A stretch of 64,000 bases of DNA, taken from Ignavibacteria bacterium (GTDB taxonomy: Bacteria > Bacteroidota > Ignavibacteria > Kapaibacteriales > UBA2268). A program made the position numbers and the translations under genes. The notes under the pieces are model-generated. The model was not told the origin of the DNA and did not search any database. It saw only the letters and a list, made by a program, of their open reading frames with translations. The stretch lies in contig JAAYTD010000026.1 of assembly GCA_012518115.1 (NCBI GenBank), forward strand, positions 1-64,000, read 5' to 3'. Positions 27,332-36,427 of the stretch are shown here, one piece after another. Each line of letters begins with the position of its first letter. Within the stretch, counting starts at the first letter, position 1.

Positions 27332-28291
27332 ATGAACAACATATTGAAGAAAGTATCTCTATTCGTTTATTTTTTATGCTTTTTGCAAATAAATCTATCA
27401 GCAACTCAAAACGATAGTACTGTCTATCAAAGCGGAGCAAATCCTGAAGCTACTGAAGAAACTGATACAGAGATCATCCTTGATACTTTAAGTTTCAAAT
27501 ACAAATTTATTCCAGGTGATTCGCTATATTATTCTGTATATTCACGAGATAGCATATCTATTAATTTCGATGACCCTCTGTTACGCTTACGCGAAGAAAA
27601 AATACTTATAACTTGTGATTCAATAAATTCCGCAGGAAATTTTTGTTTAACACAAACAATGATTAATTTTACAGCTATTGAATCTTATAAAGAACAACAA
27701 AATGTTAAAAGAGAATCCACTAACTGGCTTAATGTACCAATTTATATTGAATTAGATTCGTTAGGTCGTAGAATAAAGCTTTCAAATCCCGATACAAATT
27801 TAGCAGCGGCAACTCCGGGCGGTGCTTTCCAACCGATATTACTTTTGCCTTTAATACAAAAAGGATTGAACCTGAAAGCAAAAAATGAATCTTGGTTAAA
27901 TTCTTCAATGGATATGTTAGCTGAAAACGCTATGCCTGTCCCTGTTTTCAAAAGTATGACTTTAATGAGAGTTATGGGACACGTTGATACTTTAGGCTAT
28001 AATACCATAAAATTCTCTTTCTCGCGTTCCGGACAAGCTTCGCATGAACTTGTAACAAAAGAATATAGTATGAAAACTTCAGCAGTAATTAATTCAGGAG
28101 GCGACTTTTTCCTTGACACAAATTTGTGGGTACCTGTACATTTAGTACACTCAATGGAACAAAAACTAAGATTTTATTATCCCGATAATAGAGACCAACC
28201 AGGCAAGCATTTTATCTCTTCGACTTTCATATTAGACAAAATTATACGCCCAGATAAAAAAAATACTGGTAAAAACATTAATAAACAATAA
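27332..28291 (+). CDS. Conserved secreted protein of unknown function
   Basis: A 319-residue protein with a signal peptide (cleavage near NLSATQ). The mature part is predicted mostly beta, with a charged, low-complexity start (EATEETDTE) and a Lys-rich end. It has the general look of DUF6263-type periplasmic proteins (FKYKFIPGDSLYYSVYSRD near the start), but I cannot assign it firmly. It is 13 bases upstream of the lipoate ligase gene and likely co-transcribed. Confidence 0.6.
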   Translation: MNNILKKVSLFVYFLCFLQINLSATQNDSTVYQSGANPEATEETDTEIILDTLSFKYKFIPGDSLYYSVYSRDSISINFDDPLLRLREEKILITCDSINSAGNFCLTQTMINFTAIESYKEQQNVKRESTNWLNVPIYIELDSLGRRIKLSNPDTNLAAATPGGAFQPILLLPLIQKGLNLKAKNESWLNSSMDMLAENAMPVPVFKSMTLMRVMGHVDTLGYNTIKFSFSRSGQASHELVTKEYSMKTSAVINSGGDFFLDTNLWVPVHLVHSMEQKLRFYYPDNRDQPGKHFISSTFILDKIIRPDKKNTGKNINKQ

Positions 28292-28304
28292 AAGCAAATA
28301 AGTT

Positions 28305-29285
28305 ATGTATTACTTAAATAATGATTTTAACTATTCACCTTACTTTAACTTATCTTTAGAAGAATATTTTTTGAAAAACTCTAAAGATGATTTTTTTATA
28401 CTTTGGCAAAATGAACCTACAGTTGTAGTAGGTTTGCATCAAAATACAAATTCTGAAATTTCTATAGATTACACACAACAAAAATCTATAAATATCGTTA
28501 GAAGAATGACAGGTGGCGGTGCAGTTTATCATGATTTTGGAAATGTAAATTTTTCTTTTATTGAAAATTGCGAAGATAGAGCTCCTAATTTTAAAAAATA
28601 TGCTGACATAATTATTGCAGCTCTCAGAAAATTTTCTGTTGAAGCTTACTTTTCCGGAAGAAATGATATTTTAATTGATGATAAAAAAATATCAGGAAAT
28701 GCAGCTATGGTTTTTGGAAATAGAATTTTGCATCATGGAACACTACTTTTTAATGCAAATTCAAAAGATATTTTTGAAGCATTAAATACAAATTCAGCAA
28801 AATTTGAAGGAAAAAGTGTGCAATCAGTACGCTCACGAGTAGCAAATATCATAGATTATATGCCAGAAACTATTACCGTTAAAGAATTTATTGATAAAAT
28901 TATGAACGAAGTAATAGTAAAGTTTCCAAATGCAAAAAAATATGTATTGTCAGAAAAAGATATTGCAGAAATTAAGAATTTAGCCGATAAAAAGTATAAT
29001 ACTTGGGAATGGAATTTCGGAAATTCACCAAAATATAATTTTACTAAAAAAACAAAAATAAATGCTGGAACATTTGAAATATATTTAGAAGTTAATAACA
29101 GCATTATAAAAGAAGCAAAAATTTACGGCGACTTCTTTTCTATAGGAAATATTAAAGACATTGAAAATATGTTAATAGAACAAAAACATGAAATGCAAAC
29201 TTTGAAAGATATTTTCAGCAAAATTAATCTTGATAACTATTTTGTAAATATAAGCTTAGAAGAGTTTATATCTTGCTTTTTCTAA
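28305..29285 (+). CDS. lplA: Lipoate-protein ligase A
   Basis: A 326-residue enzyme that activates lipoate with ATP and attaches it to E2 subunits and GcvH. Diagnostic motifs: NLSLEEYF, ILWQNEPTVVVGLHQN, VRRMTGGGAVYHDFGNVNFSFI, DILIDDKKISGNA and a C-terminal accessory domain (YNTWEWNFGNSPKYNF). Both domains are present and length is normal. No lipoyl synthase or lipoyl-domain protein is nearby. It lies 13 bases after the secreted protein gene and 18 bases before a small barrel gene. Confidence 0.94.
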   Translation: MYYLNNDFNYSPYFNLSLEEYFLKNSKDDFFILWQNEPTVVVGLHQNTNSEISIDYTQQKSINIVRRMTGGGAVYHDFGNVNFSFIENCEDRAPNFKKYADIIIAALRKFSVEAYFSGRNDILIDDKKISGNAAMVFGNRILHHGTLLFNANSKDIFEALNTNSAKFEGKSVQSVRSRVANIIDYMPETITVKEFIDKIMNEVIVKFPNAKKYVLSEKDIAEIKNLADKKYNTWEWNFGNSPKYNFTKKTKINAGTFEIYLEVNNSIIKEAKIYGDFFSIGNIKDIENMLIEQKHEMQTLKDIFSKINLDNYFVNISLEEFISCFF

Positions 29286-29303
29286 AATTATTTATTTATT
29301 ATT

Positions 29304-29828
29304 ATGAAATTAAAAATTAAAAATTTATTTATTGTTTCAATAATACTTTTATTCTCAAATTCAATTGCTAATTCAGCTGATGATCTACATAATTCTATTT
29401 ATTTAGGAATGGCTGGCGGTGCAAATCTGAATAACGGCGGTAAAGAATTTTTAATATCTTTAACATATACCCATACTTTTGAATATACTGAACCTAACTT
29501 CTTTATTGGTGCGACATTAGAAAGTATTTTTGCAAATCATAACGAACTAGCTTTAGGAGTTCCTTTAGGATTTTATGCCACCAAAGAATTAAAGTTTTGG
29601 CTAACTCCCGCTTATGTATTTGGCGATGAAAAAAAGATAAAAGAAGATGGCGAACATTTTGAATATGGCGATAAATTTATGCTATCAATTTCTTCAGCTT
29701 ATGTTTTTCCTTTAGAAAACAATCGTTTTTCAATAATGCCATTTATAGCGGGCAATATTGTTAATTATGAGTTCACACTAGCACTTGGCGTGAAATTTAG
29801 TTTGAATTTCACAAATGACTTTAATTAA
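29304..29828 (+). CDS. Small outer-membrane beta-barrel protein
   Basis: A 174-residue protein with a signal peptide (cleavage near IANSADD) and about eight amphipathic strands rich in Gly and aromatics (GMAGGANLNNGGKEFLISLTY; GVPLGFYATKELKFWLTPAY), as in small porin-like barrels. Function unknown. It is last in the plus-strand run and is followed by a strong terminator. Confidence 0.62.
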   Translation: MKLKIKNLFIVSIILLFSNSIANSADDLHNSIYLGMAGGANLNNGGKEFLISLTYTHTFEYTEPNFFIGATLESIFANHNELALGVPLGFYATKELKFWLTPAYVFGDEKKIKEDGEHFEYGDKFMLSISSAYVFPLENNRFSIMPFIAGNIVNYEFTLALGVKFSLNFTNDFN

Positions 29829-29903
29829 ATAATTGTTGAAAAGATTCTTACAAATAGCTAGTAAAAAATATTTTGAACTTACTTATTTTCATATTAGAAA
29901 TAA

Positions 29904-29937
29904 AAAAAGGTTACTTTGTTTTTAAAGTAACCTTTTT
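29904..29937. terminator. Bidirectional intrinsic terminator
   Basis: A perfect 14-bp inverted repeat, AAAAAGGTTACTTT / AAAGTAACCTTTTT, around GTTTTT, between the converging barrel gene and the epimerase gene. Confidence 0.88.
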
Positions 29938-29964
29938 ATTTTACATTTAATTTTTATCAATTTT

Positions 29965-30372
29965 TTACTTAGGTTGACAAATTTCAGTTAGCACTCCATT
30001 TGTTGATTTCGGGTGCATAAAAGCTATCATCATATCATGAGCTCCTAATCTAGGTTTTTTATCTATAAGTTGGATGCCCTCGCTTTCGATGCGCGCTAGT
30101 TCTTCTTCAACATTATCTGTTTCGAATGCAAGATGATGTAAACCACCTTTTCCTCCATTTCTTTCAATAAACTTTGCAATAGGAGATTCAGGAGAAGTTG
30201 GTAATGTAAGTTCAATAAGAACGTTACCAACTTTGAAAGAAGCTATTTCAACTTTTTGATCTTCAACGATTTCTCTATGAACAGATTCAAATTGAAATAT
30301 TTTTCTAAAAGTTTCTATAGAAGCTTCTAAATCTGTAACTGCAATACCTATGTGATTAATTCCTTTAATCAT
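29965..30372 (-). CDS. mce: Methylmalonyl-CoA epimerase
   Basis: A 135-residue VOC/glyoxalase-fold protein that interconverts (R)- and (S)-methylmalonyl-CoA. N-terminal GINHIGIAVTDLEASI, central IELTLPTSPESPIAKFIE, then GGLHHLAFETDN and a terminal LTEICQPK give the metal-binding His/Gln/His/Glu pattern of the family. With MeaB it implies a mutase pathway elsewhere. An SD-like GAGGG lies before the ATG. Confidence 0.93.
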   Translation of the reverse strand: MIKGINHIGIAVTDLEASIETFRKIFQFESVHREIVEDQKVEIASFKVGNVLIELTLPTSPESPIAKFIERNGGKGGLHHLAFETDNVEEELARIESEGIQLIDKKPRLGAHDMMIAFMHPKSTNGVLTEICQPK

Positions 30373-30494
30373 TTTTTATTCCCTCTATGATTTATTATTT
30401 CTAAACATGAAAATTATTTACAAATATACTAAACAAAATGTAAAATAAAAACATTATTTTAAAATATATTTACAAAACTTTTTCATTCTACTTT

Positions 30495-30520
30495 ATTTCA
30501 CATCAAAATTTCACATCAAA
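30495..30520. repeat. Tandem 13-bp duplication at the sigma factor stop codon
   Basis: ATTTCACATCAAA occurs twice in a row. The copy at 30508-30520 encodes the last residues of the sigma factor; the other runs past its stop. It looks like a recent slippage duplication. Confidence 0.7.
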
Positions 30521-31117
30521 TAAAGCAGGATGTTTTCGTAAAGATAAACCTAACATTTTCCTAGCACGGAATAAATTTACTTTTACTGTTCCTAAAGGTA
30601 AATCTAATCTTTTGGCAATTTCAGCATAGTCTAAATCTTCCGAATATCGCAAACGTATAATTTCTTTATATTTTTCAGGCAAAGCATCAATTGCTTTTTT
30701 TATAGCTGTAGTCCTTTCTGCATCCATTAATTGCGTATCTGGCAAACTTGCAGAATCTTCAATTTCAAAAATATATTCCGGTTTACTTGCATCAAGCGGA
30801 CGACTTAGAGAAATTGTATAATAACGTTTTTTTCTGAGAAAATCTATACAGGCATTTGAAGCAATTTTATATAACCAAGAAGAAAAAGCATAGTCAAAGT
30901 TGAAATTTTCCAAAGCTCTATATGCTTTTATAAAAGTTTCTTGAGTTAAATCATCAACATCGTCTTCATCTCGAATTACTTTACGTACAATCGAATTAAT
31001 TATATCTTTATATTTATTTTGCAAAAAAGTATAAGCATTTTTATCACCTGCTAAAACTCGGCGAATAGCTTCTGCATCTTCTTCGCGACTTTTTTTTCTT
31101 CTTTCAACATCTGTCAT
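30503..31117 (-). CDS. ECF-type RNA polymerase sigma factor
   Basis: A 204-residue sigma-70-family protein with only regions 2 and 4. Region 2: DVDDLTQETFIKAYRALENF and FSSWLYKIASNACIDFLRKK. Region 4: LPEKYKEIIRLRYSEDLDYAEIAKRL and LGTVKVNLFRARKML. It is of the SigW/RpoE-like ECF group that often responds to envelope stress. No anti-sigma gene is adjacent: the next minus-strand gene downstream is mce, and upstream is a divergent barrel gene. Confidence 0.92.
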   Translation of the reverse strand: MTDVERRKKSREEDAEAIRRVLAGDKNAYTFLQNKYKDIINSIVRKVIRDEDDVDDLTQETFIKAYRALENFNFDYAFSSWLYKIASNACIDFLRKKRYYTISLSRPLDASKPEYIFEIEDSASLPDTQLMDAERTTAIKKAIDALPEKYKEIIRLRYSEDLDYAEIAKRLDLPLGTVKVNLFRARKMLGLSLRKHPALFDVKF

Positions 31118-31190
31118 CGTATAACAAAAATAGTGATTTTTTACAAAATAATTACTATATTGATTTTTTTTATATTATTATTTTCATAAA

Positions 31191-32159
31191 ATGAAAAAGC
31201 ATTATCACTTAAAAGTTTTATTTTATCTATCTATATTTATCTTTTCTACAAGCAATATTTTTTGTTCTGTTTCCCTTAAAGAGCTAGAACAAACTTTTAT
31301 CACAGACAAAGAATATATCATCTGGCTTAAAAACGGCGATATGTTCAGTGGCACTATTCTTGGATTTGTTGAACTTACAGATCCTGAGTTATCTTCTATA
31401 AATTTTGAAACTTTATTTGGGACTTTCAGAATTTATGAAGATGAAATAAAAAAAATAATTTTAGCTGAAAAACGGATTTCCGGTAATCATCGCACGTTTA
31501 TTATGCCAACAGCTAATCCAATTGAAAACAATCATTTCATAGGTTCTTACGAACTCCTATCATTCTACGGTGGATTTGGCATAAGTAACTGGCTTTCTGT
31601 TACAGCTGGACATACTTTATTGCCAAGTTTCCCTTCTAATTCTAATACTTTAACAAATACTTCTGTTGAAGGAAATTCACAAATAGCATTAGTTAATTGC
31701 AAATTTTCTCTTCCAAAAGTAAAATTTTCTGACAGCACCTCTGTAAATTTTGCTTTAGGAGCAAATTTATCTTGGCTTAACGCACAAAACAAGATGCTAC
31801 ACATTTTCGCTTTATCAACTTATAATACACAAGATGCTTCAAACGTTTCATTATGTCTATTTTACAAAGCAGGATTTTCAGAATATCCTATGTTGGTAAA
31901 TTTATTAAACACAAGTTTTACCGTCAATCATAGCGATGGTACATTTGCTATAGGAGCATCAGCCGATATAAAATTTTCAAGTCGTAAAGATTTAAGTTTT
32001 ATCGGTGAAATTTGGAATGGCAATATTATGCATCCAACTCATAGTGCAATTTTATTAGGCTTACGTTTGTCAGGACGAAATTTTTCATCAGATTTCGGAT
32101 TAGTATTTGCAACACAAAAGTTTTTCTTACCTGTTGTTAATTTCGTTTTGTCATTTTAG
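31191..32159 (+). CDS. Predicted outer-membrane protein of unknown function
   Basis: A 322-residue protein with a signal peptide ending near IFCS. It has a short N-terminal beta segment (IIWLKNGDMFSGTILGF) resembling a small beta-barrel fold, then a long region of porin-like strands (about 105-322) ending FLPVVNFVLSF. Not recognised. It is divergent from the ECF sigma gene across 73 bp and may be a target of it, which is inference. Its 3' end overlaps the convergent Nudix gene by 23 bases. Confidence 0.6.
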   Translation: MKKHYHLKVLFYLSIFIFSTSNIFCSVSLKELEQTFITDKEYIIWLKNGDMFSGTILGFVELTDPELSSINFETLFGTFRIYEDEIKKIILAEKRISGNHRTFIMPTANPIENNHFIGSYELLSFYGGFGISNWLSVTAGHTLLPSFPSNSNTLTNTSVEGNSQIALVNCKFSLPKVKFSDSTSVNFALGANLSWLNAQNKMLHIFALSTYNTQDASNVSLCLFYKAGFSEYPMLVNLLNTSFTVNHSDGTFAIGASADIKFSSRKDLSFIGEIWNGNIMHPTHSAILLGLRLSGRNFSSDFGLVFATQKFFLPVVNFVLSF

Positions 32160-32847
32160 TACATATATTTTTTTCTATAATATTTTCATTGTGTTCAATT
32201 TCATTGCAAATTGTTATTAATTCCGATAAGATCATAGCAGTAGCTCCCCAAAGAGGAACTGCACGATGAATTTGCCAAAAAGGCATTTTTATATTGTCGT
32301 CACGAATATTATATTCTTTCATTTTTACATTACTGAAAGAAAAATAGTCTAAAGGAACAGTAAAAGCTTCTTGAACTTCATTACGATTTAATATAAAATC
32401 AAGATATTGTCTTGAAAAACCAACAATAGGCGTTATATATGAATTTGAAAGAGGAATATAAATAGGTGTTAAACTACCTAATATTTTTATAGTATAAGGT
32501 TGAATTCCTATTTCTTCTTTCGTCTCACGAAGTGCCGCTTTTTCAGGAGTTTCACCTTCCTCTATCCGACCCCCGGGAAAACTTATCTCGCCACTATGAG
32601 AATCTAACTTATTACTACGCAAAGTAAAAGCTACTTGCAATCGTTCACTCCTTAATGCTAATATAATAAGAACAGCACATTCTTGCGTATTGATATTAGG
32701 TTTATAAAGTAAACGTCTGTTTACTCCATTTGTTAAAGGCGCTAAACGCGAAAAAGCTTCATCACCCGGTAAATTACCACTAGCTAGTCTATGCGTGATT
32801 TTATCTAAAAACTCCGTTACTTCAGTATCTGACGTAAAAATTTTCAT
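32137..32847 (-). CDS. Nudix hydrolase, CoA pyrophosphatase type
   Basis: A 236-residue protein with an intact Nudix box, GGRIEEGETPEKAALRETKE followed by EIG, preceded by LRSNKLDSHSGEISFPGG. That preceding motif is typical of the NudL/YeaB (UPF0035) subfamily that splits coenzyme A into 3',5'-ADP and phosphopantetheine. The 3' end overlaps the last codons of the facing outer-membrane protein gene. Confidence 0.88.
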   Translation of the reverse strand: MKIFTSDTEVTEFLDKITHRLASGNLPGDEAFSRLAPLTNGVNRRLLYKPNINTQECAVLIILALRSERLQVAFTLRSNKLDSHSGEISFPGGRIEEGETPEKAALRETKEEIGIQPYTIKILGSLTPIYIPLSNSYITPIVGFSRQYLDFILNRNEVQEAFTVPLDYFSFSNVKMKEYNIRDDNIKMPFWQIHRAVPLWGATAMILSELITICNEIEHNENIIEKNICTKMTKRN

Positions 32848-32906
32848 CTAATAATAATTTTATCTATCTTTTAACGTTTTTCATTAAAATAAATTGTACT
32901 TGCTAT

Positions 32907-32940
32907 AAAAAAAACCGCTAGATTGAAATAAACTAGCGGC
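32907..32940 (-). terminator. Intrinsic terminator for the PepSY-like genes
   Basis: On the minus strand CCGCTAG / CTAGCGG forms a stem extended by A-T pairs, followed by a run of eight T. It lies about 30 bases past the stop of the 153-residue PepSY-like gene. Confidence 0.8.
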
Positions 32941-32966
32941 AAGTTTTATATCTTAATATTTCTTCT

Positions 32967-33428
32967 CTAATCTGTTTTTTCAGAAGAAATTAATTTTCCT
33001 TTAGCATCGAATTTTAATTCATATTCTTCTTTACCACTAAAAACTTCTACTTCCCAATGCTTTTTATTGTATATGTTTTCTATTTTAACAACCTTAGCTT
33101 TAGGTCGTATTTTCGAAATATATGTTTTTGCTTCTTTCGGTAATAAATCAACTATAGACTTTGGCAATTCTTTATTGTTTTTTGATTCAATTTTCTCCCA
33201 AACACCGTCTGAATAAAAATCAATTTGAGTCTTGTTTTTTAATCTTACCTCAAAATCTTTATCATCTAAATCTTGCTCTATAATACGAATTAAGTTTTCT
33301 TTATAATGCTCTGTAATGAATGTTCTAGCTGCAGCCGGAAGATCAGATATTTTTATAGTTATATCTTTTGAATACAAATTATTAAACATCAAAATAAAAG
33401 TAAAAGCGACAATTAATTTATTCCTCAT
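32967..33428 (-). CDS. Single-unit PepSY-like secreted protein
   Basis: A 153-residue protein with a signal peptide (cleavage near LYSKD) and one unit of the PepSY-like (PF11396, formerly DUF2874) fold: DLPAAARTFITEHY, EQDLDDKDFEVRL, IDFYSDGVWEKI, LPKSIVDLLPKEAKTYI, and a second half ending YELKFDAKGKLISS. The fold is related to beta-lactamase inhibitor proteins; the biological role is unknown. It lies three bases downstream of a three-unit paralogue and shares its transcript. Confidence 0.8.
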   Translation of the reverse strand: MRNKLIVAFTFILMFNNLYSKDITIKISDLPAAARTFITEHYKENLIRIIEQDLDDKDFEVRLKNKTQIDFYSDGVWEKIESKNNKELPKSIVDLLPKEAKTYISKIRPKAKVVKIENIYNKKHWEVEVFSGKEEYELKFDAKGKLISSEKTD

Positions 33429-33431
33429 TTT

Positions 33432-34688
33432 TTAACTCTCCTTTGCTATTAGTCTTCCTTTTGCATCAAATTTTAATTCATATTCTTTGCCATTTAATAT
33501 AACTTCTAATTCCCAAAAATAATCAAAATCTACTACTAATCTCTCTATTTTTTTTACTATTGTAATTTTTTCTTTTAAAATATAATTTTGTATATTTCGC
33601 GGTAAAAGCGCTAAAATTGAACTAGGCAACGATATTAGATCTTTTTTAGCCTTAATTTCTTTCCAATTACCTTGTAAATCAAATTCTATCTCTATTCCAT
33701 TTGTTAATTTAACTTCATAACCGTCATCATCTCGTTCAACAGAAATAATAGCACTTAAATCAAAATGTTGCTTTAAAAAATTCTTAGCTAATATAGGTAA
33801 TTTTTTTACAAAAGCATTTTGTTCTTGAATTTCATTTTTACTGATTAATTTACCTTTAGCATCGAATTTCAACTTAACTTTTTTACCGTTTATTAAAACT
33901 TTAATCTCCCACTGGTTTTCGCTATATATATTCTCTATTTCAAATATAATAGCAGCACCAGACATATTAAGAATATATTCTTGGATAGATTTAGGAAGTA
34001 AAGCTATTACTGACTTAACTAAAGAAATTGTAAATGTAGTTTTAACTTCTTTCCAATCACCGTTTGCACTAAATTTAATTTTTGTGCCATTTAATAACAC
34101 AATATTATATTCACCGTTTTCATCTTGTTCGATATAGAAAACTTCTATTGCTTTATAATGCAAAAATATGAATTCTCTTACTACTTGTGGCAGTTTATCA
34201 ATTGTAATAATAAGTTTACCATCACAATTTTTACCATATGTAATTTCACCTTTAAGATTAAACAACATATTGAAAGTAAAATCATTTAGTTTTACTTCAA
34301 TCTCCCAATTATGTTGATTTAATACAGCATTTCTTAGTTTAATTACATCTAATAAAGGAAACATAACTATACGTGCTTTAATCTTCGCCGGAAGTAATGA
34401 AAAGATAGATGCAGGAACTTCATTGTCTTCTCCAAGATTAATTTCTTTCCAACAACCTTCTAAATTAAATGTAATTGCAACACCATTGACTAAATTTACT
34501 TCATAATAATTTAAACTTTCATTTTTATTAACGGCAATAATAGAAACACCGTTATAATGCGACGACAAAAATTCTTGTGCATCTTTTGGAAGCATATCTG
34601 GTTCTACAACTGTATTATTATCACTTGAACAAGATGATAAAAATACAACCAGTATTGCAAAAATTAAAGGAAAAAATTTGTTTAACAT
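33432..34688 (-). CDS. Lipoprotein with three PepSY-like units
   Basis: A 418-residue lipoprotein: lipobox FLSSCSSD after a hydrophobic leader, then three units each about 125-130 residues long. Each unit begins with the pattern LPxxAxxFLxxHY and carries a GxWKE motif (CWKEI, DWKEV, NWKEI). The downstream 153-residue gene is essentially a fourth free-standing unit, even sharing the YELKFDAKGKLI ending. An SD (GGAG) precedes the ATG. Likely tandem duplication of one domain; function unknown. Confidence 0.82.
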   Translation of the reverse strand: MLNKFFPLIFAILVVFLSSCSSDNNTVVEPDMLPKDAQEFLSSHYNGVSIIAVNKNESLNYYEVNLVNGVAITFNLEGCWKEINLGEDNEVPASIFSLLPAKIKARIVMFPLLDVIKLRNAVLNQHNWEIEVKLNDFTFNMLFNLKGEITYGKNCDGKLIITIDKLPQVVREFIFLHYKAIEVFYIEQDENGEYNIVLLNGTKIKFSANGDWKEVKTTFTISLVKSVIALLPKSIQEYILNMSGAAIIFEIENIYSENQWEIKVLINGKKVKLKFDAKGKLISKNEIQEQNAFVKKLPILAKNFLKQHFDLSAIISVERDDDGYEVKLTNGIEIEFDLQGNWKEIKAKKDLISLPSSILALLPRNIQNYILKEKITIVKKIERLVVDFDYFWELEVILNGKEYELKFDAKGRLIAKES

Positions 34689-34784
34689 GATATAATACTC
34701 CGTATATAATAATAAAATTAATTTAATTCACTTAAAATAAATAAGACGTTTTTTAAAAAAATAAATTGTAATAGCTATTTTCAT

Positions 34785-35528
34785 CTATAAACTTTGAATA
34801 TATTCTTTAATAATTCCTAATGAATAATCGCTTGCATATTTATTTAAAAAATCCATAGCATGAGAAGAAGCTTTTTCAGTAGCAGTATCTGATATCACTC
34901 TGACTATATTCAGTGGAGTTTCAAAATCGTTACAGACTTGTGCTACTGCCGCACCTTCCATTTCAACACATAATACTGATGGTAATTTTTTCTGTATGTT
35001 CTGTTTTATAGCTATATCAGCCACAAATACATCTCCACTTGCAACATCTCCTACCACTACTTTAGGCATATTGATATTGCTTTTAGACAGTTTATTTTTA
35101 AAATCACTATTATTTGCAATAAAATTATTCGCAGCATTCAATATTTTTAGATTTTCTTGTTTTTTTATTTCAAAAAAAGTAGTGTTCATTAATGGAATTT
35201 CAAATTGTTTCATAAGAGGTCTTGCGTCCATATCATGTTGAAACAAACGCTCAGCAATAACTACATCACCGATATTCAAATCATCAGATATAGCTCCTGC
35301 AACGCCTGTGAAAATAATTTTATCTACTTTAAAATTTACTATCAAATCTGTTGCTGTAGTTGCAGCAGCTACTTTTCCCCAACGCGAAAATACCGCTACA
35401 ATATTGTGCCCGAATAATTTTCCTGTATGATATACTCTATTACCATTTTGTGTCTCTTTTTTATCCTGAATAGAATTAATTATTTTTTCTATTTCTTCAG
35501 GCATCGCTCCCATTAATCCTATAAGCAT
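34785..35528 (-). CDS. mtnN: 5'-methylthioadenosine/S-adenosylhomocysteine nucleosidase
   Basis: A 247-residue Pfs/MtnN enzyme that removes adenine from MTA and SAH, recycling methionine and clearing methylation by-products. Diagnostic segments: N-terminal IGLMGAMPEEIEK, IIFTGVAGAISDDLNIGDVV, LCVEMEGAAVAQV (catalytic Glu) and VRVISDTA (catalytic Asp). It is the last gene of the packed minus-strand run starting at asd, 49 bases after the DUF3108 gene. Confidence 0.94.
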   Translation of the reverse strand: MLIGLMGAMPEEIEKIINSIQDKKETQNGNRVYHTGKLFGHNIVAVFSRWGKVAAATTATDLIVNFKVDKIIFTGVAGAISDDLNIGDVVIAERLFQHDMDARPLMKQFEIPLMNTTFFEIKKQENLKILNAANNFIANNSDFKNKLSKSNINMPKVVVGDVASGDVFVADIAIKQNIQKKLPSVLCVEMEGAAVAQVCNDFETPLNIVRVISDTATEKASSHAMDFLNKYASDYSLGIIKEYIQSL

Positions 35529-35577
35529 AAATTACTTAATTAGTTTTTAAAAATATTTAAATTTTATCTAATAAAAA

Positions 35578-36366
35578 TTATCTTGGCGGTTGCCAGTTTC
35601 CTCGCTTCCATTTTTTTAACTCTAAAAGTATACTTCCTATATATACATTCATTTTCGCTTTTATTGGAATTCTTGCATCATCAGCACTAAACCAACCTTC
35701 AAATTTATCTCCTAATCCATAAACTCCGACCCATTCTGCTTTGCCATTTAAATAATAAGTACTTATCGGATAATCTACTGCTTTAATTTTTACTTTTTCA
35801 GTCTTTCCTGTAAAGTTCAAAAATGTATTTCCTACAGATAAATCCATAATCGTCGGTACTTTTACTTTCTTGTTCATATTAACATTTTGACGAGCAAAAA
35901 AGAAAAGTGTAGCACCGTCTAAAATAGGCATATTAGCTGTTAAAATCGTATCGTTAATTTTTTCTTTATCGTAGTATTTTTCTGTAGTTAAAGAATTAGC
36001 TTGAGGTTTGTTAAAAATAATTTTTTGATAGCCCCAGCCTTCTTTTCCAAGTTTTGTACTACCTTCAAAATATACTCCTGTAGATAAGCTCTTACCCATC
36101 CATGAATTAAAAATAGCTTTCATTGATAAAAACGGAATATTGGGATTTGATTCCATAAATACCTTTGAGTGGTATGTTTTTATTCCTTGATATTCATCGT
36201 TTTCTAAAGTTACAATTCTTATTCTACCAAGTTTTATAGACATGAATGTTACATCATATTCCAATTCCTCTCCAACATATATTAATTCCTCTGAATATAT
36301 TGGCAATATATTAAATGAGTATGCTAATATTAAAAATATTACAATACGAAGATTATTTTTTATCAT
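35578..36366 (-). CDS. DUF3108 family exported protein
   Basis: A 262-residue protein with a signal peptide (cleavage near IYSEE) and the DUF3108 pattern: VGEELEYDVTFMSIKLGRI near the start, then RIPIKAKMNVYIGSILLELK near the end. DUF3108 proteins are mostly periplasmic beta-rich proteins of unknown role. It lies between the REC-kinase gene and mtnN. Confidence 0.82.
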   Translation of the reverse strand: MIKNNLRIVIFLILAYSFNILPIYSEELIYVGEELEYDVTFMSIKLGRIRIVTLENDEYQGIKTYHSKVFMESNPNIPFLSMKAIFNSWMGKSLSTGVYFEGSTKLGKEGWGYQKIIFNKPQANSLTTEKYYDKEKINDTILTANMPILDGATLFFFARQNVNMNKKVKVPTIMDLSVGNTFLNFTGKTEKVKIKAVDYPISTYYLNGKAEWVGVYGLGDKFEGWFSADDARIPIKAKMNVYIGSILLELKKWKRGNWQPPR

Positions 36367-36427
36367 ATATAATTTGTTATTACTTACGTATAGCTAGTTG
36401 AAAAATAAAACTAAAAGGCAGTTTTGT

